A stretch of DNA of 64,000 bases from Cheilinus undulatus (lineage: Eukaryota; Chordata; Actinopteri; Labriformes; Labridae), in contig NC_054872.1 of NCBI RefSeq assembly GCF_018320785.1, positions 35,910,051 to 35,974,050 of the forward strand, read 5' to 3'. The first letter of the stretch is position 1. Each line of letters opens with the position of its first letter. The notes under the pieces are model-generated. The model was not told where the DNA came from. It saw only the letters and a program-made list of their open reading frames with translations, and searched no databases. Below are positions 25,001-54,164 of the stretch, in pieces. The position numbers and the translations under genes are program-made.

Positions 25001-26210
25001 TGAGCCTGTCACATGTGCCTGAGCAGAATGCACACAAACACAGTGCAGATTGTGTGTATGTGTCATATGCTCACACACACAAGCGTGCATTCATACTCAT
25101 CCATGTCAGTTAGAATCGGAGGGTTTGGTCACTGTTTTCAACCCTGTGTTTTCCTGTTCTCACTAGAAGGATGTGGTTACATTTTCTGTCAGTGCTGAGC
25201 TGCTTCAGCAGACACAAGTAAGTTTGTCGCCCACAAGCCTAATAGCCCACTCATGTACTCCTAGAAACAATGACAATATTTACAAGAAACAGTGTGAACA
25301 CTGGTTCCACATAATCATAAAAGGAAGAGGATGTTTGGGTTATTTAAGATAATACAGCAATGAAGCAGGGCTACGAACAAGGGAGCAGTAAAATAATAAC
25401 AGGCTCATGAAGTCATCTTGATGTGGTGTAAAAATATCCCTGAAATAATCATGCTGTTCCTAACAGATGGAGATATGGCCACCCATGGCAGAGCATGATA
25501 GTGAGTCCCAAGGAGAAATAGCAAGGAGACATGAGCGCATACAGCTACACAGGACTGTGCTGCCCTCTGCTGGAAGATCACTGTAAATAAATCACAACAG
25601 GTCAATGCTCCTGAATGTATTCCTAAGAAGTAAAATTATGAATAAAATAAAAAATAAGTAATAAATATATGTAGATTCATGATCCTTTATTTAGTTTATT
25701 TGCATCTGAAAAAATTCAGACTTGTCTGGTGGCAAATGTTGAGTCTTTGTAAGAGCGCCAGGTAAGACAAAAGGAGTCACATGAGGCAAACCTCTCAAAA
25801 CTTATTGCATGGTTCCCAAAAAGTTCATCCCAACAGCCAAATAGCATCAGGAGTAATCATACAGAGAAAAAAGAACAAGTCATTGCACATGTTAATGTGG
25901 TTTTGGTTACCATTAATTCATAATTGTTGTTGGGATAGTATAGTAACTCAAAAATCTCTAATCCTGTATTAGGGTAATACAGGAAATTAAAATTCAAAAT
26001 CATAAACAACATATAGGTGTGGAAGGTCAAAATAGGTAGAGCAGACAAACTTCATCACAATCGTAATATTTTGCTTTGTATCAAATTATGTCAAACCTAA
26101 TTTTGAGTGAAATCATGACAAGGGTGTGTGCAGGCCAGAAGATTGGCACTTTTGGGTCTGACACAGACCACCATATGAGGAACACTGGCAGAAAAAGGTG
26201 GCTAGAGTAC
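22010..26210. other. Intergenic between cited4 and scmh1, distal part
   Basis: No gene is recognised. Most of it looks unique; a TG-rich microsatellite is the only marked repeat. Open frames are short and on both strands, without family resemblance. Confidence 0.5.
23837..23890. repeat. (TG)n microsatellite, interrupted
   Basis: TG repeats are interrupted by GGTTG and GGGGG. The interval also produces a spurious valine/cysteine-rich open frame. Confidence 0.95.
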
Positions 26211-26219
26211 ACTACTACT

Positions 26220-27440
26220 GTTCCCAAAAGTACAGTTACCCTGGTCAAAATTGTCTTAAGTAAAAGTAAAATAATTGGTATAAAATCCTCTCCAGTAAAA
26301 GTAAAAAGTACTTAAATCTAAAGGTTACTTTAAGTGTAAGTAGCTACTGATGAGTTCAGTAAAGATGATGTTTCCCTATATGTGCGAACAACAAAAGAAC
26401 AGATCTCCAGCAAGGTTGTTCAAGAGAAGTCACATCTCTATAATAAAGTGAAATACACAGGAAAATTGACAGTTAATTTAATTCATATACAGTAAATTAA
26501 ACACTTTAAAAGCATCTATATTGGTCCACACTACATACAGATTTTACATTTTTAAAGTCTTAAATATTTTGCACTATGTAAGAGCTGTAGAAACACATGA
26601 AAATCTGTGGAGAGGTGAGTCTCTTCAGCCTGAACTACACTTAGAACAAGGCAATGCATGCAGATACACTATGTGTCCTTTTGGAGAATCTAAAGTTCTG
26701 GAACTCTGACTCAGTGAATGATTCAGTCATGGTGCAAATGTGTCCCAATCAAGAAAGTCAATCTGGTGCGCAGATGGTCGACTAGTTTAAGGCGTGCACC
26801 ATGTACACGAGCGGCCTGGGTTTGGATCTGGCCTGTGGCTTTTTGCTGCATGTCTCTTCCCTCTCTCATCCCTGTTTCCGAGTCTATCCACTGTCCTTCA
26901 CTATCTAATAAAGGCATGAAAAGGCCCAAAAATTAATCTTTAAACAAATCAATCCAATAGAAACACTACCAAACAAAAACAAAACAAAGGGTATCACTTT
27001 ACAACAGCCAAATCTAAACACATACAACACACATCTTAACACTCGGTCAAAGGGCATGAGGGGGAATTTCTGCCACACTTGCCCTAGATTTGCAATCGCA
27101 GTCGCCAAAGCTTAGATCAACTGACTCTTAACAGAGTTGAACTAACATTGGTGGATCAACAGTCAAATTACAAAACCAAAGACCATTTCACTTAGAATAG
27201 AGTTAAAATTATACTTTGGGAGTTGAGATGTTTAACCCTGTGATATCAACACTCCGGTTTTTGCTGTGTCCAACAGCTGTTTTGGGATGTGATGACGAAT
27301 CACTCTCTTGCTATGTGCTACTGTGTTGTCAACAGAGGTGGAATAAGTAAAAGAGTATTGTACTCATGTAAAAGTACAGTTACTTTAGATTGAATCTTAC
27401 TTAAGTAGAAGTAAAAATACTGCTTTAAAAATGTTCTAAA
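26220..27440 (+). repeat. Interspersed element family A, copy 2, interrupted by a SINE
   Basis: This is the second long copy of the family seen at 2385-3310, in the same orientation. Landmarks are AACAACAAAAGAA, CTCTATAATAAAG, ACACTATGTGTCC, GTGCAAATGTGTCC, AAAGGGCATGAG, ATATCAACACTCC and TGTTTTGGGATGTG. The left end (AAAAGTACAGTTACCCTGGT) and the right end (AAAAGTACAGTTACTTTAG) point the same way. A tRNA-type SINE interrupts it at about 26765-26935, so the SINE arrived later. Confidence 0.7.
26765..26935 (+). mobile_element. tRNA-derived SINE
   Basis: The head is tRNA-like, with a box B-like GGGTTTGGATCTGGCC at 26818-26833 and a degenerate box A upstream. The body is TTTTTGCTGCATGTCT followed by a pyrimidine-rich stretch, and the tail is TAATAAAGGCATGAAAAGGC then A-rich. 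This layout is widespread in percomorph fish SINEs. A related copy on the other strand lies at about 45690-45820. Confidence 0.75.
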
Positions 27441-27890
27441 GTACACCAAAAAAAAAAACAAAACAAAAAAAAAACACTTAATTACAGTAATCTGAGTATC
27501 ACTAAGATCAATGGCTTTCTGTGCCTCCCTCATATTAAGTGCTTTGATATAATCATAATATTGGCATGTTGATCCAAGCATGACTCTCATCAAAGATGTA
27601 TAGTTTGAAACTTACAAGGTTTCAAGTCCCTGAGGATGAAGTAGTCAAAATTCAATGCATGGAAATGTCAAAAAATAAACAGCTGTTTACCTTTAATCTA
27701 AACCTTGGACTCCCTGTCAGTCACACTATATGGGTGCAAACGGTTTCTTTGAATTTCCAGGAACATGTGCCTTATAAACTCTTTGCATAAGCTATTAAAG
27801 TAGAGTTTTGCCATCTTTGTTGATGTATAGCAATATAATAATTGAGCTAAAGGTGCAGAGAAGACAACACAATAGTTGCATTATTATATA

Positions 27891-28611
27891 TTTATTGAAC
27901 AATGTTAAGTATGATAGGGCTCTCCATGTAGGAACTATCATAATATAGTATAAAAATTAAAAAAGTACAAATAACATAAACCAGACAAAGCATTGTAAAC
28001 AACATCCATAACAAGAGAAAAGACGCTCATTTTCTCATGGCAGTATTTCAAGGATAAAGTAGTTTTTTCCTTTATTAAAACAAGTCTTCTACCATAATTG
28101 CAACATTTTGCCTCAAACAGAGACATTAAGAGGATACATTCCCAGCTACTGGGACGAATGTAGTGTTTTCTTTTCATCCTTAAAGGTTTCTTTCCATTAA
28201 CTTATCCCACATAAATGTTCAAAAGAGCAAAAATACGAGTCCATACATATACTGTAAGTACAAAATATGAAATGTTTAGAATAAATGTGACACGATAAAA
28301 GCAGGCCAAAAAAGCCTTTTACAGTTGAAATGGCCAAACGACTCTTCAAGTTATACTGAAATGCAAAACTGATGACGGATAAGTGGGTTATCCTACGTAT
28401 CCCATGCTGCCTCTGGGCTGGATTGTGCTACACAAAATAAACATTCCTCATTGCATGAGGTGAGGAGAGAGTATGTTATACCAGATATGGTGCTCTGATA
28501 GAAGCTGCTACATGTAAATGGTCAGAATACGTCCGATATGCAGTGCATGATATACTGATCCTAGAAAAGGGGGATGGTTTAGTCCTTTGGAAGGCTTGTC
28601 GGCTGGCATCC
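27891..28611 (-). other. scmh1: scmh1 3' untranslated region
   Basis: On the - strand the sequence after the TGA has AATAAA at 28076-28071 and another at 27896-27891 (TTTATT on the + strand). Either could end the mRNA. The open frame at 27938-28177 is within this region and has no family resemblance. Confidence 0.5.
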
Positions 28612-47462
<18,851 letters not shown>

Positions 47463-47487
<25 letters not shown>

Positions 47488-47534
47488 GCTCCACCAATAC
47501 TGACCGAGCTCACGACACAACAGCGGACCCCACT
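47463..47534 (-). CDS. scmh1: scmh1 first coding exon
   Basis: The acceptor is a strong CTCTTTCTCTTCAG and the donor AAAG before GTAGGA. The first ATG in frame is at 47487, giving MRKPVPQK. The frame is also open upstream to the acceptor (WGPLLCRELGQYWWS), so an unseen upstream ATG exon could extend the protein. Coding is taken from 47487 to 47463. Confidence 0.75.
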
Positions 47535-48142
47535 CTGAAGAGAAAGAGATTTATAAAATGTGTGAACGAAACACAACTGTGAGAATCAAAGAGAAGAACT
47601 TTCTTTTGCTCTGGCTTTTACAAATTTTAAACTGAGAGCAAATTTTTAAAAGACAGCAAACACGTAAAACTGAACTTTGGAGACTGTGTAGAATCTGAAC
47701 TTAGAACTTATACTTTTCAGTAAAGGTTATCTTTAATTGACTGTATCAAAGAATATATTAGCTGGTTTGTTGTAAAGCACCGTGTTACTAATTTGCAAAT
47801 AAAGTGCGTCTTAAATACAATTTATCTGAAATACCCTTAAAACCTCGCTCATTGTATTTTACATGATGGTGACAATATAGAGATTGATCCAGTCTGAACG
47901 GACATTTCCATTCAAGATTTCATTAACACCAACAAGGTAACATATGTAAGCAGCTTATTTTTTCTCTGCAACTTTATTTTCCAGTGCATCTTTTATAAAT
48001 GGGTTAGTGTACACATTTTATATAAAGGATAACAAAAAATTATCTTTATTTCATGCAGAAACGTGGTCCAGTTCTGATAAAACTGCCGCTATTTTGTTGC
48101 TACACCCGCGCTAATCATAAATGTAGTAGATTGGAGCGTTTC

Positions 48143-48207
48143 AAGATGGATTTACCTGACAGAGACATGGAGTCTGGCAAATCCATCTGCATTGTAAGGT
48201 TAGATAT
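48143..48207 (-). repeat. Interspersed repeat family B, short reverse copy
   Basis: On the - strand it reads CTAACCTTACAATGCAGATGG and ends GGTAAATCCATCTTGA, matching the start of the copies at 15178 and 21590. It lies in the 5' UTR intron of scmh1. Confidence 0.6.
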
Positions 48208-48439
48208 TTACATACTGTAATTAACATATAAAAAGACATACATGAAACACAACTGCCACAAATAATGCTTTAAGGTGATTTTTTACTTTACAGATGCACA
48301 ATAATATATTAGTATCAGCAGATATAAACTTAAAATGTGAACAATAGTATCAGCTGATTTAGAATTTGAATTCTGGCTATAAAAATCTGCCTATATGAGC
48401 TGTAAATATTTGCTAGATGAACAAATAAGTTAGTAGACT

Positions 48440-48816
48440 CGGTAATGCTTTATTTGAAAGGGTATGCTTAAGACTGACATGACACTGTAGTAATCATGGC
48501 ACCTGGGCATCCAAACAAGAGTGGAAGTTTCAGTGCAGCTTTTTTCCTTTCCTGGAGAGCCACATAAGTAAAAACTTGATCTTAACCCATTCTCTCCCCT
48601 ATAGTTCCCAGTCTATATGCTAGGCTAAGACAGTTAGTTACAGCCTATCTAACTGTACAACAAAAGCAAAAAGGGATAAACAATGTCAACTTTGCATTTA
48701 AGGTGACATAACTGAGAGAATGACACTTCATTCATGATTATGACAGTGTCATGATTATGACACTGTCATAATCATGTCAGACTTATGCAGACCCCTTCAA
48801 ATAAAGTTTTACTGTA
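48440..48816. mobile_element. MITE with long terminal inverted repeats
   Basis: The left end GGTAATGCTTTATTTGAAAGG matches the reverse complement of the right end, CAGTAAAACTTTATTTGAAGG, and the similarity continues inward through TGCTTAAGACTGACATGA and TGCATAAGTCTGACATGA. The right half holds a 20-bp perfect palindrome. It has no coding capacity. It lies in the 5' UTR intron of scmh1. Confidence 0.75.
48733..48776. repeat. Perfect 20-bp inverted repeat with 4-nt loop
   Basis: CATGATTATGACAGTGTCAT at 48733-48752 is mirrored exactly at 48757-48776 around GATT. The arms also contain a direct repeat of CATGATTATGACA. It sits in the right half of the MITE at 48440-48816. Confidence 0.95.
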
Positions 48817-48989
48817 AAGTTTGAGGCTGGACCAACAGACTTACATCAGTGGAAGTTTTTTCTTTATCATCTCCATTCCTTAAATGTGTTCTAAAGACTG
48901 GAATTTGTTCATCCTCAAACATTACATTTTGTGCTTTTAGGACTGATGTTTTCCCTCCATGACCCTCCAAGTACCCTCTGGCGACCCCC

Positions 48990-49035
48990 GTAGGGCCAGG
49001 ACCCCCACTTTGATAAACACTGCTCTAGACTAACT
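48990..49035. mobile_element. hAT-type element end fragment
   Basis: GACCCCCGTAGGGCCAGGAC followed by ACTTTGATAAACACTGCT resembles the right ends of the hAT-type elements at 13829 and 20792. No matching left end was found nearby. Confidence 0.4.
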
Positions 49036-49814
49036 TTACCTACCAGACACAACAAACAGGTCAAAGCGCCTCAAAGAGCTCCCCAGCTAATGCCCCAGTG
49101 CAAACACAGTCAAATGTAAATCATACTATTTTAATTTTTTAAGTTTCCTTTGTATCATTTTGATTTAGGGTAAAGCTTTTGCCCTGACAACATTTAGTCT
49201 AAATGCAACACAAATGTTAGCCTACCTATTTTACAAAATGTAGCAAAACTCAACAATTCTGTCTACTGTTTGTAAACACAAGAAGTCAGGCACAGCAACA
49301 CAGTTACAAAAGAGATTTTTTGGTTACTGACACATGATTGATGGCTGAAATGTTTTTTTTTTCTATTGACTGTACAGGTGCAATACAATTGAGAATATTT
49401 CGTTATCAAAGTGATGGATTTTGAAGGTTGGTGTTTCTTCATGAAAAAAGTGGGCAAAATGATGCAATTTATGTTTAGAGATATGCACAGCTGTGATTTG
49501 AACTAATATTTAAGTCTTAACAATACAACTGTTCTTAGAGTTAAGCGTTTTAGAGTAATTCTGTTGATACATTAACTTCAAATTTCCATAAATGTTTTCA
49601 TACTTCCATTTTTTGTTTGTCTAAAATGGGGGAAAACTGCAAAATGCCTAAAGTCAGTACTGACTACGCAAGTTTGACCGTCTGCCAAATATTTGAATTT
49701 CTGGAGACACTCTTACCATCTGAAAAATGAAAGCCTTGTTAAAAAAGCAATAAAAAAAATCAATGCCATAAAAGCTGTAACGATAAAAAGAGAGGGTACT
49801 ATAAACACACCTAC

Positions 49815-49984
49815 CTTAAAACTTCATAACCGATTAGCAGCGTCTCTCCACTCCTGATGATTTCCCTTTCAACAGAAGTGCGCCTTTTTCCTCCGCCAAG
49901 GGGGATGGCGTCCAAATTAAAGCGGCCCCGCTCCCTGTTTTCCCGACAGTGGCAGGACAGCTCAGCACGTACTACACCCTCCTC
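49815..49984 (-). other. scmh1: Putative scmh1 non-coding 5' exon
   Basis: On the - strand, CTATCAACAG could be an acceptor before 49984, and TTTTAAG before GTAGGT is a strong donor after 49815. The interval is GC-richer than its surroundings. Its only ATG near the donor opens a three-codon frame that stops at once, so it would be untranslated. Alternatively it could be a second first exon. Confidence 0.45.
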
Positions 49985-50532
49985 CTGTTGATAGCCCGGT
50001 GAGTGTTAAAACCCTAACCTCATCCTAGCACCACTTCTTGTCTGATACTTGCACGGAACATTATGTCCACTGACATCCAAACAATCACGTCTCACGTTGA
50101 GGAAATACGCTGAGCTCCATTCAAAACACAAAGCCAACACATGGGACCCCCCGCCCTCTCCTGAGCTACATTTGCATGCGCGCTACATGCTCATTTGCGT
50201 GACAGCATCGCAAATCCAGGAGGTAACACTACAGTGACTGACACTTCAAGAGCAGTAACACAAACGGAAACAGTCATGAATGGATATCAAGCATGCACGG
50301 AGCCAGCGCAGCCATGCAGACAGCTCACCCAGCATGCTATGCTACGGACAGCTACACAACAGACATGCCCACTGCAAAGGATGCTAGCTTAGCATGCTAG
50401 GTTGCTCGCTAGCTCGTCTGACCTGATTATAATTATTAGCATTAGCAAAGCAGGAGCGTATTAGCACAGTGAGGCTAGCTAATGGTAATGTGGGCTCAAC
50501 ACTGAAGACTAGCCTAAAAGGAGGCGTTTTAC

Positions 50533-50600
50533 CTTGCTTAGTAACGTGTGTGTTTGTTTCTGATGTGGATTTTAGCGCGTGTCCGCCATTTTTCCCCCCT
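50533..50600 (-). promoter_or_regulatory. scmh1: scmh1 promoter and first exon, with YY1-like site
   Basis: On the - strand AAAAATGGCGG (50592-50583) matches the YY1 motif that often sits at start sites of TATA-less housekeeping promoters. About 50 bases later AAGCAAG precedes GTAAAA, a donor after 50533. The ATG inside the motif starts a five-codon upstream frame (MADTR) at 50589-50572. The 50.0-50.6 kb block is GC-richer and has several GCTAGC and CATGC palindromes. The start site is inferred. Confidence 0.55.
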
Positions 50601-50759
50601 ACTCGATGAGGAGGGGGTGTTTTGCCAACATTTCTTGGGACGACAGGGAGACAGGAGGGGTAAACTGGATTACACTGGAGGCGGGAAACTACGACCCCCA
50701 GTGGCCGAAGTGATAGTTTTCAAATTTCATATCCCCTTGAGCAAAATTTCAAATATAAA

Positions 50760-52985
50760 AAATTAAAAAGGTAACATCTGAAGTTCTCGATATTCATCAA
50801 AAAGTAGTTTATGGTTCATATATGCTTTTAAAGGCAGTTAATTGCGGTCTAGTAAATTACTCTGCAACTGTTTATGGTGAAGCAAGGGTGCTTTTAAGAT
50901 CAGACCTTTAGTGGTTGTGTTGTATATAATCCTAGTAATATTTCTTCACTGAGTCTATTTGCTATTATTGCAGTAAAACATACAAGACATTTTCTCAACA
51001 ATTAAAAGACATGCCCCTAAGCATAAGGGTCTAAGAATAAATATTATCTATAAAAAAAAAGTTAAACCTTTTCCATAATTCACTTCTGTTTTTTCTGCCA
51101 TTTGATAAAGAAGTGATTAATTCTGACATGGTTTTATCATTAAGAATTTTTTGCTTGCTGAAATAAAATATTTGAAACATTTCTCTCAAATTATAAAAAA
51201 TCTAGTGGGGCACTTGCTCCTGTTATAACTACTTTAGGGGTGCTGAGAGGAAATTTAGGGGTGCTATAGCACTCACATACAGGGTCTAAAATCACTTATA
51301 TGGGGAAGTAAAAAAAAAAAGAACTCTATCATATAGGGCAAGGATGCACAACTTTGGTTACTGAGAGGGCCACATTAGTTTTATTCTCATGGTAAGAAGG
51401 CCACATTGTTACAAATAATAGGCTGCACTGAATTTATCAATTTTATTTACTTTTCATTTAACAGAAGGAACACATATTTACAGCTGCAGCTTATCAAAAT
51501 TACAATATCATGAAAGTTAATTTTTCCAGTGATTTAATTCAAGACGTGAAACGCTCATATATTGTAGTTAAATCTCACACAAAGTGAAATATTCCAAGCC
51601 TTTTATGTTTTAATTTTTATGATTATGGGCTACATATCACAAAATGATGCACTCTTTTTAGCCTTTGTTTAGGTCTGAAAATGGATTCAAATTCATTTAA
51701 AGCTGCAAGACATTAAGTTTTGAGGGTTAAGAAAAAACAAGCACGTGTGGAGAATGTTGCTCAAATGTTGCTAAAACAAATCGTTTGTAATAAACACAAA
51801 ATATTCATGCCCTTATGAAAAGTAAAAGGCTCATGCATTTCTCTGCTTTTGCCAAACAGAAATGCAACCTTAAACAGGCCCAGCATCCGTGCATGCAAGC
51901 TCCAGGTAATTATAATGCTGATACTATCTACCCTATCACTTGGCCTTTAATGACCCCACTATTCAACTGCCAAACCAGCTGGACAGAGGGGGCCCACACA
52001 TTTACTGAGTTATCAAATGGGCACCCTCCTTCACTGTTTTGTCAAGTAAGGCCCATGACACCTTGTGGATGTCTGACAATTCGTTTCAGCATCCCAGAGC
52101 CGCCCCCCTCCATACAAGCTGTCATCACCCATGAAAACCACCCACTGAACTTATTTTAGGGCTGCTTGATAATGGGGAAAATTATAATCCCAATTACTTT
52201 GATTGATATTGAGATAAGAGATCACTCATTGCTTCAATGATTCATTTAATTCGACACATTGCCTTGAGGGGCAGCCACAACAATGTCAGAGTTTCCCCAC
52301 AGAGTGACACTAAACTGGGGTGGTATGACCATCCTGCCCTGCTTCATTCTTAATGTTTTTTGGGGTTTCTGCTCTGTGGCAGAGTAGTACTCATCAGCAG
52401 TGCATTGCTCAAAGATGCTCAAATATCATCATTCGCCTTTTAAAATGTTTCCCTTGAGTTTCTGTAATCACAGCAGATGAGCTGTGTATTTGGAGGATTA
52501 TTGTTGATGTAGGTACCATCAGCATGGGGCAAGAGTACAGGGCAGCAAGGAGCTGCAAAAAATGTTTAAACAACAGCATGATTTTTAAAATGAGTCTTTG
52601 CCCATCAGTTAATTCAATTCAATAAAAAAACTTAATTTGTCCCCAAGGGGGCAATTCAAGGCACTTAGGGCAGCAGTAGTACAAAAAGCAAAGAGCTGAA
52701 TTCAAAATATAAACAGTAAACAGGTGATTTTAAATATAGGTCTAACCATAAAGATAGTTAAATATGAATAACAGCAGTATACTGGGAGGACAGGTACAGT
52801 ATGCCAGTGGAAATGTCATGCACACAGATGGTGATTATACAAACAAGTAAAAAGAAAAGAAGTGAAAGGTTGATATATGTGCCTATGGCTGTAAATAGGT
52901 CTGGGCAGCACACCTAGGAAAGAGGTTGTAGTGTAGATACCTGTGTCTGGAGGGTCCAGTCACTAGTTAATTAGTATTCCTGGCT
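50760..52985. other. Intergenic upstream of scmh1, no gene recognised
   Basis: This is AT-rich sequence without coding signals. A hAT-type left end (GATGCACAACTTTGGTTACTGAGAGGGCC) lies at about 51340-51450 and resembles the left end of the element at 58449. The 114-residue frame at 51815-52159 has no recognisable motif. Confidence 0.5.
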
Positions 52986-52989
52986 ACCA

Positions 52990-53400
52990 TTACACCATGA
53001 AGACAGAAGAACACTCCAAGTTACTCAGAAAAAAAGCTTTTTGAGAAGCACGAGTTGGGGATGTATACAAAAAATTCCAAGGCACAATTCCCGGCACATC
53101 AGGAACATGCCCCGGAGTTTAGTTAAATCCATAATCAAGAAATGAAAGGAATATGGCACATCTGTAAATCTGCCTAGATCAGTCTGTCCTCACAAACTGA
53201 GTGACCATGCAAGAAGGAGACTAGGGAGAGAGGACACCAAGACACCTATGACTACTCTGAAGGAGTTACAAGCTTCAGCAGCTGAGATGGGAGAGACTGC
53301 ATACAACAACTGTTGCCCTGGTTCTTCACCAAGCAAACCTTTATGGAAGAGTGGTGACGTGAAAGCCACTGTTGAAGAAAACTACCTTTTAGAAATCTGT
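52990..53400 (+). mobile_element. Tc1-like transposon remnant
   Basis: AAATCCATAATCAAGAAATG, CTGCCTAGATCAGTCTGTCC, CTGAGTGACCATGCAAGAAG and ACACCTATGACTACTCTGAA follow in the order expected for the DNA-binding half of a Tc1-like transposase gene. The frame is broken. The catalytic half is missing. Confidence 0.75.
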
Positions 53401-53637
53401 TTTCACTTTGAGATTACAAAGTTTTTTGTAAAAAAATATTTTGTCAAAAAAGTCAAATTATATTGACCATGACTGATTCATAAAATCAATAAAAGGGTAA
53501 AACATCAAAGGTGTTATTTTACACTGTTTCAGGTCCAACTACTGAAAAACAGAGTGGTATCATATGACTTAGTTTTAAAAAATCTTCTTGTTAGCCAATG
53601 ACTGCCTTTCTGTCATCTTCTTTAGCTGTCGTGCTGC

Positions 53638-54161
53638 TTTAAAGACCCTGCAAAGTGAAATCCAAAATTTGTGTCTTACCGCTCTAGATATGTTGGAATA
53701 AGGTTGCTGTAAACATGTGAAAACACTGAGATCCACGTGTGATGGAATTTTGGATTTAGACCATTAGATATTTTTTCACCTCTCTCCTGGTTGGGTTTAA
53801 TTTGGGTGGGGCAAAAATGTGGGCTGGTGACAATGGGGAGTTACCCTACCCCCTAAAGCTACAATGATATAAAATCACCAAGCAGTTCATAGGACAGGCT
53901 AATAGCATGAGTGCTTTTCTCCATTCAGAATGCAACATTTTTTAAATCTTAGAGGATCATATTTCTTGTGTGTGGGCGTGGCTTCAGCTCGTTGAACCTA
54001 CGCGCCTATACCATCCTGGAACAGAATTTTTCCTGATTTTAAAGATTAGTTTTATGTACTTAGAGATGTAATATCAGACTGAAACTTGACCTGGGGACAC
54101 ATTGGCCTATCATAAAACAAACCTAAATACAGATTTATTTTGACTTTATAGGGTCTTTAAA
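53638..54161. mobile_element. MITE with TTTAAAGACCCT ends
   Basis: The left end TTTAAAGACCCTGCAAAGTG matches the reverse complement of the right end, TTTAAAGACCCTATAAAGTC. Each end includes TTAA at the boundary, which could be a target duplication of a piggyBac-like element, though the terminal bases are not the usual CCC. No coding sequence is present. Confidence 0.7.
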
Positions 54162-54164
54162 CTA

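Noticed and set aside
49815..50600. A second gene starting on the + strand from a bidirectional promoter
   Set aside because: No exon-like sequence with a coding signal or a matching donor was found on the + strand for several kilobases.
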